From contig JASHRH010000266.1 of assembly GCA_030037475.1 (NCBI GenBank), positions 1-33,295 on the forward strand: 33,295 nt of DNA, in the 5' to 3' direction. The stretch is from Acidobacteriaceae bacterium (GTDB lineage: Bacteria > Acidobacteriota > Terriglobia > Terriglobales > Acidobacteriaceae). Shown piece by piece: positions 8,687 to 16,476 of this stretch (the stretch's first letter is position 1; every line of letters begins with the position of its first letter). A model generated the notes under the pieces. That model was not told where the DNA came from, did no database searches, and saw only the letters and a program-made list of their open reading frames with translations. Made by a program: the position numbers and the translations under genes.

Positions 8687-9060
8687 GGCATCACGATTGT
8701 TGCAATCCAATCCGATCGACTGCACTCTTCGACCGACAGCCCACGATGTGCCGTGAATCACAATTTCAGTTGCTCGGGCCGCGCCGAGACCCATCGCCCA
8801 GAGTGCTGTGCTACCTTGCCGAGGTGGGCCTGTGGCCGTCCCGTCTGGATACTACCGCGCAGGACCGGTAACCTTCTGACCGATTCAGAGAAGCGCGCAT
8901 GGATTTTGGTCGTCGGCAATGAGCGGCTCGACGGCCGCGGCGGCGAAATCCTCGATCCGGCTCCATCCGGGGGCGTCGCGAGGCAACGACAATTTCAGCT
9001 TTCTTCAATTGCATTGCAGGTGTGAAGCGTGCTGGCAATCCGTCGCGGAGGGCAAATCAC

Positions 9061-10278
9061 ATGAAGCGTCGAGAATTCTTGGCCGGCAGCCTCGGGACCC
9101 TCGGCGCATCGGCGCCCCTGGTGGGAATCGCCGCATCGCTGCCGTGCCCACCGTCGCCGGTCACTGTCACGGGCGGCATCGCGGTTGCCACCCCTTGCCC
9201 GGCCCCAACCGGAACGATGCCCGCATGGTTCAAGAGTGCTTCGGTATTCCAATGGGTAACGTTGCCTTCTCTCAGTACGTCCGGCGTGTTGCCGAATCCT
9301 GTGCCACCCGGCATAACCGGCGTGAAGTCCGTGACGGACGCTTGGGGTGCCGGCGCGTTGCGTCAGAATGGCAGCTATTACATTCTGCATGGCGGGGGCC
9401 ACGGGGACTACGCGGGCAACGAGATCTACGCATTGCAGCTCTCTCTGGACAACCCTCAATGGCAGCGTATCTGGGGCCCGACGCCAAATGCGGACATCGT
9501 GGAAAATCAATACTATTACAACGACTCTCCCCAATCCCCGGCATCGATCCATTCGTATTACTGCCTCGCGTACGACGATCAGGACGACATCTTCATGAGG
9601 TTCACCCGGGGGCGTTTCGGAGTACCGAACTTTGTCGGGGGGATCGACGGGATCCGCTGGGGCGCGTCGAGCTGGGAACAGAACCAAAACAATACCATCT
9701 GGCCCGCGCCTGTCGGGTGCACGTATGCAAATGGGCAATGCAAGGACACGAGCGGAAACGTCTACTTGATCAACTCCTGGAAGAGATTCCTGTGGAATCG
9801 CGCGGCCAATTCGTGGTCCGTACCCATCGCGAATTCTTCCTATTCTCTCCAATCCTCCGGATCGTGCTACGACTCCGCGCGCCATGCGGTCTGGTCCTTC
9901 GGCGGCAGCTACGGCGGCGGCTCCGTTGGCGCTGGCCAGGCCTATATGTGGGACATTTCGACAAACAACGACAGTCTGATCTCCCTCGTGGGCGCCAATG
10001 CGACCTCGATAGACGGAATCAACGCGAACTTCAGCGGCGTTGCGTACGATCCGGTGGCGGACCTGGTATTCGTCTTGACGGGCGACGGCTACATTTATTC
10101 CTTCGTCCCGTCCACCCATGAGGTCACGCGACTCACGACGGCGGGAGCGTCTCTCCCGAATACCCAGTCGACCAGCGCAACCGGTCCGTGGGGTAAATTC
10201 CAGTACGTGTCGCAACTGGGAGGAGTCGTAATCCAGCCGACGTGGGCGTCGCCGACATTCTTCATGCGCACGCATTGA
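9061..10278 (+). CDS. Tat-exported kelch-type beta-propeller protein
   Basis: A 405-residue exported protein. The start is ATG at 9061, preceded by a strong GGAGG eight to nine bases upstream; the frame is open to 9022 but lacks such a site there. The Tat signal is MKRREFLAGSLGTLG, followed by the cysteine module C29-P-P-S to C46 shared with the divergent lyase-like protein. The rest reads as a kelch/galactose-oxidase-like propeller. HGGGHGDYAGNEIYAL (110-125) and AVWSFGGSYGGGSVGAG, with the following YMWDIS, are typical blade turns, and VLTGDGYIYSF is another blade. Such folds bind or oxidise sugars outside the cytoplasm. I see no clear copper-ligand set for oxidase activity, so binding is as likely as catalysis. 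It ends 30 bases from the convergent GNAT gene. Confidence 0.86.
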   Translation: MKRREFLAGSLGTLGASAPLVGIAASLPCPPSPVTVTGGIAVATPCPAPTGTMPAWFKSASVFQWVTLPSLSTSGVLPNPVPPGITGVKSVTDAWGAGALRQNGSYYILHGGGHGDYAGNEIYALQLSLDNPQWQRIWGPTPNADIVENQYYYNDSPQSPASIHSYYCLAYDDQDDIFMRFTRGRFGVPNFVGGIDGIRWGASSWEQNQNNTIWPAPVGCTYANGQCKDTSGNVYLINSWKRFLWNRAANSWSVPIANSSYSLQSSGSCYDSARHAVWSFGGSYGGGSVGAGQAYMWDISTNNDSLISLVGANATSIDGINANFSGVAYDPVADLVFVLTGDGYIYSFVPSTHEVTRLTTAGASLPNTQSTSATGPWGKFQYVSQLGGVVIQPTWASPTFFMRTH

Positions 10279-10308
10279 GGTTCGCGAGCCCGAAATCGAT
10301 GCCGCGCA

Positions 10309-11091
10309 TCAAGCGGGGGGCGTATCCGCGTACAATCTGACCCGCGCTCGGCCCTTCTTCCCGACCGACACGTGGAAGTACGGCGCAACCGTCGATACGA
10401 GAATTTCGACGGACCAGAGTTTGAGGACCACGAGGTCGCCGACCTTCTTGCATCCCAAGTGTGCGTGCGCGCGGCGCGACGCGACGTTGAATCGCGTAAT
10501 TCGGCTGAACGTACACCTGATGCCACGACGAGACAGGTACTCGCTCGTGCAGTGCCAGAGCCCCGCAAAGCCGAGGCCCATCCGGTATTGCGGAAGAACG
10601 ACCAAATCGAAGTCGAATACCGCCGTTTCCGACGGACTGACGACGAACGTACAACGAGCCTCGTCCTCTTCGTACGAGCCGAAACACAGCCAAATATAGC
10701 CGATGATGTCGCTCTTCGAATAGGTCGCCAAGCAGATCGCTCGCTGCGCGAACCTCATCTGCTGTACGCGCGACGGCGCGAGGACAACGCCGAGATCCGG
10801 GTCGCCGGGCTGCAGCTCGCGAGCGGTGAGATTGCGAGCCAGCCTCTGCGGAAGAATCGGTGTCTGCGGGATGGGCTGCACCACCAGCTCGTATATAAGT
10901 ATGCTCAAATGGGACGAGATGCGCGCAAGCACGCGACCGACAACATATATGGAGCCGAGGATCGCCCCGAATTCTCCGATCGGGCTGACGATGCGTCTCC
11001 ACCAAGAGGAACGGGTGGAGAGCGGTGGGCCTTCTCGAGGCGGCACGCCCCCTCCCGAAGCTGTCTTGCGTGCAGTCACCGGAGCTGCCAT
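10309..11091 (-). CDS. GNAT-family N-acetyltransferase-like protein
   Basis: A 260-residue cytoplasmic protein. Its middle part (about 120-220) reads as a GNAT acyltransferase: a beta-strand IIGYIWLCFGSYEEDEARCTFVV, then FDFDLVVLPQYRMGLGFAGLW as the V-motif and acetyl-CoA loop, then SRITRFNVASRRAHAHLGCKKVGDLVVLKLW, which matches the usual helix and last strands. It probably acylates an amino sugar or another precursor of the exopolysaccharide. It is the last gene of the run that starts with the acyl carrier protein, 27 bases after the glycosyltransferase stop. The N-terminal 50 residues are of low complexity and lack a ribosome site, so a later start cannot be excluded. A larger opposite-frame reading over the same bases has no family features. 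Confidence 0.83.
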   Translation of the reverse strand: MAAPVTARKTASGGGVPPREGPPLSTRSSWWRRIVSPIGEFGAILGSIYVVGRVLARISSHLSILIYELVVQPIPQTPILPQRLARNLTARELQPGDPDLGVVLAPSRVQQMRFAQRAICLATYSKSDIIGYIWLCFGSYEEDEARCTFVVSPSETAVFDFDLVVLPQYRMGLGFAGLWHCTSEYLSRRGIRCTFSRITRFNVASRRAHAHLGCKKVGDLVVLKLWSVEILVSTVAPYFHVSVGKKGRARVRLYADTPPA

Positions 11092-11118
11092 GAGCGTGAC
11101 GTGCGGTGCATCGAGGTC

Positions 11119-12396
11119 TCACGCACCATTCCACGCTGCGGGCGCCGCGCTCTGATCCAGCAGTTGCGCGAGCCGACCCGCCTGCGCTTCGCGCGAGTAC
11201 GTGGCAATCGTCGACGACGTTGCTCGGCGCCAAGCGTTCGTTCGGATCTCCTCGAGAAACCGTGGCAGAGCAGCCTCGATCTCGGACGCCGAGTCGAGCG
11301 GCACGATGGTGCCCGCTCCGGCGGCTTCCAGGGTTCGCGCCGTGTCGCCTGATGCATCGGTCAGCGCCAGGATGGGTCGGCCGGCCCTGAGATATTCGTA
11401 CAGCTTGGCCGGCACTTGGGCATTGCAGCTCGCCCCCTGCAGGACGAGCAGCCCGTCCGCGGCGAGCATCTCTCGAAGAGCGGGCAGGTAGCCGACGGCT
11501 CCCTCCAGCTTGACGATGTCCCCGATGCCGAGGGACTGGATGTCCGCAGCATACAGCGCTTCGTTGCCGCATGCGCGCAGTATCACCTGCAGCTGCTCGC
11601 CAGAGATGCGTGCCTGATGCTTGAGTGAGGCCAACGCCCGAAACAGGTGAGTCGGATCGCGCTCGCTCGGATCGATGAGGCCGCTATGGACCAGAACCAG
11701 GGCCTGCGCACGCTCTTCTTGCGAGCGTGCCACCCCCGCTCCCGCGGCACGCTCGAACGACTCTTCATCGTATCCATTTTCGATCAGCACGATGCGAGAC
11801 CTACCGTATTGAGGAAAGCGCTCCGCATACATCGATAGCGCTCCCGGTGTCGCAACGACGACCTTGTCGGCGCGATCGAAGATCTCGACCTCGAGCTCGC
11901 GCCAAGCACGGTTGACACGCCGATCGGGCGGATAGTCTCCCTGCCACATTGGATCGCGAAATTCCGCGACCCACGGCAATCCGGTTTGGCGTGCGACCTC
12001 GAGCCCTATGCGGTGCGCAGTCGCAATCGGAAAGGTCGACCAGATCACATCGATGTGGGCGTTACGCACGATCCGTAGCGCCTTGCGTACCCCCCACAGT
12101 CTCCAGCTTGCCCAGCGGTCCGGTAATGCAAAAGCGCGGGGATAGCGCCCGAAGATGCTGAGCGTAGCCGCCGCGTCCAAGCCGAACGCGCGGTACACCT
12201 CGACGTCCCGAGGCAGCTCATTGCCGGAATCTCCCGAAACAGCCTTGTACGCTCTCGTGCAGATCGTGAGCACGACGGGCCGCCACCCATATTTCGGCAG
12301 ATGCTGGGCGAATCTCAGCGTCCGCTGTACGCCGCTGCTGCCCCGGATAGGCGGAAAATGAAATGCAATGAGAAGCACGCTCCGCGAGTTTGTCAT
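11119..12396 (-). CDS. GT4-type glycosyltransferase of the exosortase locus
   Basis: GT-B glycosyltransferase, 425 residues from ATG at 12396 (MTNSRSVLLIAFHFPP). The frame is open to another ATG at 12441, but the protein starts with the typical first strand only at the later site, and a GGAAGG lies close before it. The N-terminal half has the acceptor loop FPPIRGSSGVQR. The C-terminal half has LVHSGLIDPSERDPTHLFRA, EGAVGYLPALREML and AQVPAKLYEYLRAGRPILALTD, the donor-binding E-x-L-R-A-G-R-P pattern of this clade. It lies between hydrolase 1 and the GNAT gene in one minus-strand run and probably adds a sugar to the lipid-linked repeat. The donor is unknown. Confidence 0.91.
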   Translation of the reverse strand: MTNSRSVLLIAFHFPPIRGSSGVQRTLRFAQHLPKYGWRPVVLTICTRAYKAVSGDSGNELPRDVEVYRAFGLDAAATLSIFGRYPRAFALPDRWASWRLWGVRKALRIVRNAHIDVIWSTFPIATAHRIGLEVARQTGLPWVAEFRDPMWQGDYPPDRRVNRAWRELEVEIFDRADKVVVATPGALSMYAERFPQYGRSRIVLIENGYDEESFERAAGAGVARSQEERAQALVLVHSGLIDPSERDPTHLFRALASLKHQARISGEQLQVILRACGNEALYAADIQSLGIGDIVKLEGAVGYLPALREMLAADGLLVLQGASCNAQVPAKLYEYLRAGRPILALTDASGDTARTLEAAGAGTIVPLDSASEIEAALPRFLEEIRTNAWRRATSSTIATYSREAQAGRLAQLLDQSAAPAAWNGA

Positions 12397-12457
12397 TGCC
12401 TTCCACGCCGTCTCGAGCCGAAGATGGGCCGCTGCCGGCATGCGTGTGCCGGTGCGC

Positions 12458-13351
12458 TCACGCGACGCCCTCGCGTCGGGGAGCGCGCGCGACCTCTGCG
12501 GTCACGGTGTTCAGCCACTGCAACATGTTCATTGACGCCGCCGCAAGCGACCGGTCGGACGAGAAGGTATGGTCGGCGTCGCTCAGGTGACTCTCCGTCA
12601 CGTGTCGGGACGAAAGCCAGCGCTTCCACGGGGGCGATCTGCCGCAGAGGTCCCGAAATTCTCTAGCGGTAAGGTCCCGCCCGCTGAGCAGCAGCAGGAC
12701 GGGTTTTCCGAAGGCTGCGATGCCCTGCTCCATGCGGCGCAAAAAATCCGGCTGTGGCTCGGCTGCGTGACGCTTACCCGCTCGCATAGATCGGTGCAAG
12801 GATCGAAGAAGATCCGCGATGGCGGTGCGCAACTCGAGCTTGCCGGAGAATACCTTGAGCCACAGCGAACGCCGCCACAATCGACCGGCATAGTAATGAC
12901 GCACGACGGCGCGCGCTGCGCCGGCCTCGGTTCTGACCCATGGATTCATCAAGATCAGGCCGGCGAGGCGCACGTCCTTGTTGGAGTACATCAGTGCAGC
13001 CGAAGCGCCGTCACATAGGCCCAGCAGGACGACCCAGCGCATCGTGGACTGCTTTTTATGAAAGGCGTCGATTGCCGCACGGATGTCATCGTCTATCGAC
13101 TCGAATGTCGTCTCGGCGCCCGAACTGTCGCCCATGCCACGATAGTCAAATCGCAGCACTGGGTAACCGGCGTCTGCCAGGAGACGCGCCATGCTCACGA
13201 ATTGTCGGTGGCTGCCTACTCGATATTGCGGGCCTCCAACGACGATCACCACGCCGAGCGCACTCGCCGCCCGCCGGGGCTGGTGCAGTATCCCGACGAG
13301 AGACTGCCCCTGACACTGAAAGACAATCGCCGACTCATCGCTGAAGCGCAT
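12458..13351 (-). CDS. Alpha/beta hydrolase, exosortase A system-associated type 1
   Basis: An alpha/beta hydrolase of 297 residues from ATG at 13351. An alternative TTG at 13363 directly follows the upstream stop, but the protein MRFSDESAIVFQCQGQ fits the family (TIGR03100-like) better. The oxyanion region is VVGGPQYRVGSHRQF. The nucleophile elbow is GLCDGAS with C113 where most hydrolases carry serine, as in dienelactone hydrolases. A second typical stretch is RFDYRGMGDSSG (67-78). It is expected to act on a thioester or ester, perhaps one carried by the acyl carrier protein two genes upstream. It lies immediately after hydrolase 2, with no spacer for a promoter. Substrate unknown. Confidence 0.91.
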   Translation of the reverse strand: MRFSDESAIVFQCQGQSLVGILHQPRRAASALGVVIVVGGPQYRVGSHRQFVSMARLLADAGYPVLRFDYRGMGDSSGAETTFESIDDDIRAAIDAFHKKQSTMRWVVLLGLCDGASAALMYSNKDVRLAGLILMNPWVRTEAGAARAVVRHYYAGRLWRRSLWLKVFSGKLELRTAIADLLRSLHRSMRAGKRHAAEPQPDFLRRMEQGIAAFGKPVLLLLSGRDLTAREFRDLCGRSPPWKRWLSSRHVTESHLSDADHTFSSDRSLAAASMNMLQWLNTVTAEVARAPRREGVA

Positions 13352-13363
13352 GCCCAAACCCAA

Positions 13364-14197
13364 TCAGTTCACCCGTCCGTTGGACAGGGCCCGAACGGAG
13401 GCATGGATCATCTCGCGGACTCGTGCAACCTCGACAGTCGCCCAAAACGGCTCTCCCGCGAATGCCTGGAAGGCGATCTTTCGTCCGGTTCTCTCCATCT
13501 GTTCTCGGAGCCTGGCGGCCGCAGAGGACACCGCGCCACCGCCGTCGGGAACGACCTCCATCCAGTACAACGATCCGAATCCCTCAGTGGCGTGCAGCGG
13601 AGGCGTCAATCCGTCCAGATCGGCGGCGAGGTCACTGCCAATGCGATAGCCGGCGACCTCGAGAGTCATGCCACTCGACAGCTTGGAGCGCAGCTCGTCG
13701 ACAGTCTCTTTCCGATCGTCCCCGATCAGCTTGGCGGCCGTGCGCAGTCGTAGGAACTGCGTCAAATGCCTGCGGCCGTCGAACACCGGCTCCCAGAAGA
13801 CGGCACTGCGTACGCTCGCGACGACCCCCCGAGCAGCCGCAGTCAACGCCAATGCCGCACCCAGCCGAACGGCGATGATGGACGTGACGGGGATACGATT
13901 GGCGCTACTCCAGGCGCAAACGTCGGCCAAGTTCTCCTCCCAGCACGACCAGCGGGCATGGTGAAACTCCCCCTCGCTGTCTCCCGTGCCGTAGAGATCG
14001 GGGACGAGCACGGCATGACCCGCCGAAGACAGCTCCATGGCCGTTTCGCTGATCATTCGCCGGCACTTGTTCATTTCTTCTGCGAACGGTGGTACGAACA
14101 AGACACACCCTGTCGGATGTTCCGGCTGCCTGACCAACAGGAAGAGCTTCCCCTGCCGTCCGTCGATGAAATGGCCCGAAACTGTGCTGCTGATCAC
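13364..14197 (-). CDS. Alpha/beta hydrolase, exosortase A system-associated type 2
   Basis: A 277-residue alpha/beta hydrolase-like protein resembling TIGR03101. The start is GTG at 14197, which overlaps the stop of the acyl carrier protein gene by four bases (GTGA), so the two are translationally coupled. LFVPPFAEEMNKCRRM (33-48) and DLYGTGDSEGEF (67-78) mark the fold. At the nucleophile elbow the sequence reads AVRLGAA (109-115), so arginine stands where Ser or Cys should be. This seems to be normal for the family (GLRLGA-like). The protein may therefore not be a classical serine hydrolase; it could hold or present a substrate, or use other residues. It is paired with hydrolase 1 in the same order seen in other exosortase A loci. 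Confidence 0.91.
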   Translation of the reverse strand: MISSTVSGHFIDGRQGKLFLLVRQPEHPTGCVLFVPPFAEEMNKCRRMISETAMELSSAGHAVLVPDLYGTGDSEGEFHHARWSCWEENLADVCAWSSANRIPVTSIIAVRLGAALALTAAARGVVASVRSAVFWEPVFDGRRHLTQFLRLRTAAKLIGDDRKETVDELRSKLSSGMTLEVAGYRIGSDLAADLDGLTPPLHATEGFGSLYWMEVVPDGGGAVSSAAARLREQMERTGRKIAFQAFAGEPFWATVEVARVREMIHASVRALSNGRVN

Positions 14198-14445
14198 ATC
14201 TCGGTCTTTTGGGACACGAATCGCGCGAGCGTACCCACGGTCGTGAACACATCCGCTGTGAGCTCATCATCGTCGACCGTAATGCCGCATCGGTCCTCGA
14301 GGGCCGTGATGACCTGCACGACGGCCATGGAGTCGAGCTCCGGAACACTACCGAGAAGCGGACTGTCCGCGGTGAGCTGATCGGCGCGAGCACCTAAATT
14401 CAAGGTGTCCCGCAGGATATTCTTGACCTGTGTTAGTGCGTCCAT
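14194..14445 (-). CDS. Acyl carrier protein, exosortase A system-associated
   Basis: An 83-residue acyl carrier protein. The phosphopantetheine site is S39 in PELDSMAVVQV, and the four-helix pattern is complete through ITVDDDELTADVFTTVGTLARFV. It should carry an acyl or aminoacyl group on its prosthetic arm, loaded by the acyl-CoA ligase or by the PaaK-like ligase. It is the first gene of a minus-strand run (carrier, hydrolase 2, hydrolase 1, glycosyltransferase, GNAT) and overlaps hydrolase 2 by four bases. The ATG at 14445 has no clear ribosome site. It diverges from the asparagine-synthase-like gene across 183 bases. It is not the fatty-acid AcpP, since the neighbours and the helix II sequence differ. 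Confidence 0.93.
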   Translation of the reverse strand: MDALTQVKNILRDTLNLGARADQLTADSPLLGSVPELDSMAVVQVITALEDRCGITVDDDELTADVFTTVGTLARFVSQKTEM

Positions 14446-14628
14446 AACCGAAGTGGCACAATACGCGGGAAATCATACTACGGGCTTCGCAGGGGCCCGC
14501 GCCCGTCCTACGGAAATTGCCCAAGCCTTCACAATCCGCTCCGAACCACATGAACTATACCCGAAACTGCGCTGTAATCGCCTGGGTTTTTTCCGTGATT
14601 TTGGGCACGTGAGTCGTCCGCGACAGCC
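14446..14628. other. Divergent intergenic region between carrier protein and amidotransferase-like gene
   Basis: This 183-base gap must hold start signals for both flanking runs. On the minus strand TATGAT at 14477-14472 is a fair -10 match about 27 bases before the carrier ATG, with no good -35. The plus-strand side shows no convincing promoter. Confidence 0.35.
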
Positions 14629-16464
14629 ATGGCGATCTTCGGATACTTGGGAGACTTTGGCGGGCCGACGGGTCTCGACGCACTTTGCGCATACGGTGAC
14701 CGGGTCGCGGCAAAGCGCGGCGAATCCTCCTGCCTCTCGCATTGCGCCCGAGACGCAACGCACGGCTGCTGGGGACCGACCTTGGCGAATGACGGCCCGG
14801 TGACCGTCGTTTTGGACGGACGCCCGGCGCTCGCTCGTACGCACCAAGGCGACGCGGGCCAGGCTTTCCAGCCTGCCGCTGCGATCCTCGCTGACTATCG
14901 TCGCAACGGCATCGCCGTTCTACGTGCCCTGACGGGACCCTTCGCGCTCGCGATAGTCGATGGGAGCGTGCGACGCGTCCTGATCGCGATAGACCGGATG
15001 GGCATCGAGCGGCTCGCATACGCCGTCCGGCCCAATGGAATCGTATTTTCGACATCCGTGATCGATGTCGCCGCGGCGCCCAACGTGGACGCATCGCTCG
15101 ACCACCAAGGGCTCTTCAATTATCTACTCCATCACATGGTGCCGGCTCCCGGCACCTCATTCCTGGGCGTCCAGAAACTCCAGGCGGCGTGTTATGCGCT
15201 TTACGAGAACGGCACCGTCAGAGTCGAACGCTACTGGGCGCCGCAATTCGAGAGGGGGAACCGGGCATCGTTCAAGACTCTGAAAAATCAACTCCATCGG
15301 TCTTTGCGCGACGCTGTGCGAAGTCAGTCGGACGCCTCCAAGAGCATTGGCGCGTTTCTGAGCGGCGGCCTGGACAGCTCGACGGTAGCCGGGATGCTGA
15401 GCGTCACGCGCGGCGCGGCCGCCCAGACGTTCTCCATAGGTTTTGGCTACCCGCAGTATGACGAGCTGCCGTACGCTCGCATCGTCAACGCGCACTTTGG
15501 CTGCGACGGCACCGAATACGTGATCCGCGGCTCCGACATCGTCGACTCATTTCCTCTGATAGCTCGCGCATACGATGAGCCGTTCGGAAACTCTTCGGCG
15601 CTGCCGACGTATTACTGCGCGCGGCTGGCGCGTGACCACGGCGTTCATCATTTGCTCGCCGGCGACGGCGGCGACGAGCTTTTCGCAGGCAATTCCCGCT
15701 ACGCCGATCAGCGCATATTCGAGCTGTACCGTCGGGTTCCGCAATTTCTGCGCCATGGCATCCTGGAACCCTTTGTCTCTCGTCCGCACGCCAGGCTCTC
15801 GCCGCTGAGCCGGCGCATAAGGAGCTATATCGAGCAATCCAATACTCCCTTGCCGGAGCGGCTCGAAAGGTGGAATTTACTGCGCCGCCTGCGAATAGAC
15901 GAGATTCTTTGCCCGGACTTCCTTGCCGCGATAGATCCCGAAGCGCCCTTCATTCAAATGCGAGACCTGTGGAACTCGACCCCGAGCGGAGCCTATCTGC
16001 ACCGAATGCTGTATTACGACTGGCAGTACACCTTGGCCGACAATGACCTCCGGAAGGTCGGAGCCATGTGCGCCTTGGCCGGCATCCGCGTCTCCTATCC
16101 GATGCTGGATGTCGGCGTCGTCGACCTGTCGACCGGTGTGCCGCCCCGAATGATGATGCCGCGCCGCAGGCTGCGGGACTTCTATAAGCGGGCCATGCGC
16201 GGATTTCTTCCGGACGCCGTCATCCACAAGAAGAAACATGGCTTCGGGCTGCCGTTCGGCCTGTGGTTGCGGGAATCGCCGCCACTGCGAGCGTTGATTT
16301 TCGACAATCTGTCGGATCTGCGAAAGCGGCGCATGATCCGACCCGAGTTCCTCGAGCGACTCCTGCATCTTCACGACCGGGAGGATGCCAGCTACTACGG
16401 CGTGTTCGTCTGGGTAGCCGCGATGCTCGAGCAGTGGCTGAGAGAGCACGGCGTTGCAGCGTGA
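14629..16464 (+). CDS. Asparagine synthase-like protein lacking the glutaminase nucleophile
   Basis: A 611-residue homologue of glutamine-dependent asparagine synthases. The C-terminal synthetase domain is intact: pyrophosphate loop LSGGLDSSTV (244-253), FSIGFGYPQYDEL, YDEPFGNSSALPTYY, and LLAGDGGDELFAG, as in active amidating enzymes. The N-terminal Ntn domain is degraded. It starts MAIFGYLG where active enzymes start MCG, so Cys2 is absent. The RHRGPDG and NGEIYN motifs are missing, with VVLDGRPALAR in place of the latter. It must therefore use ammonia, borrow it from another subunit, or use a different nucleophile. A complete amidotransferase of the same family is encoded at 19932-21863. 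The deacetylase gene follows after 12 bases. The start ATG at 14629 matches the expected N-terminus and no upstream Cys-bearing start is in frame. Confidence 0.92.
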   Translation: MAIFGYLGDFGGPTGLDALCAYGDRVAAKRGESSCLSHCARDATHGCWGPTLANDGPVTVVLDGRPALARTHQGDAGQAFQPAAAILADYRRNGIAVLRALTGPFALAIVDGSVRRVLIAIDRMGIERLAYAVRPNGIVFSTSVIDVAAAPNVDASLDHQGLFNYLLHHMVPAPGTSFLGVQKLQAACYALYENGTVRVERYWAPQFERGNRASFKTLKNQLHRSLRDAVRSQSDASKSIGAFLSGGLDSSTVAGMLSVTRGAAAQTFSIGFGYPQYDELPYARIVNAHFGCDGTEYVIRGSDIVDSFPLIARAYDEPFGNSSALPTYYCARLARDHGVHHLLAGDGGDELFAGNSRYADQRIFELYRRVPQFLRHGILEPFVSRPHARLSPLSRRIRSYIEQSNTPLPERLERWNLLRRLRIDEILCPDFLAAIDPEAPFIQMRDLWNSTPSGAYLHRMLYYDWQYTLADNDLRKVGAMCALAGIRVSYPMLDVGVVDLSTGVPPRMMMPRRRLRDFYKRAMRGFLPDAVIHKKKHGFGLPFGLWLRESPPLRALIFDNLSDLRKRRMIRPEFLERLLHLHDREDASYYGVFVWVAAMLEQWLREHGVAA

Positions 16465-16476
16465 CCGCGGCTCGCA

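Larger units (their letters stand above)
8455..9060. other. Long divergent intergenic region between the two Tat-protein genes
   Basis: These 606 bases separate two diverging genes for Tat-exported proteins. No open frame here looks like a real protein. The region holds a promoter-like pair for the minus-strand gene at 8552-8579. It also holds a nine-base direct repeat, GCTGTGTAC, at 8651-8659 and 8678-8686 (27 bases apart, about 2.6 helical turns), which could be a regulator site. Confidence 0.5.

Noticed and set aside
8995-10275. Open frame of 426 codons opposite the kelch gene
   Set aside because: The plus-strand frame has a Tat signal, a strong ribosome site and kelch motifs. The minus frame reads as arginine-rich shadow.
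10262-11572. Open frame of 436 codons on the minus strand
   Set aside because: It overlaps the GNAT gene and the glycosyltransferase end on the same strand in another frame, with no recognisable motifs.
13352-13363. TTG start for hydrolase 1 at 13363
   Set aside because: It is possible, but the family N-terminus fits ATG at 13351 and TTG is rare.
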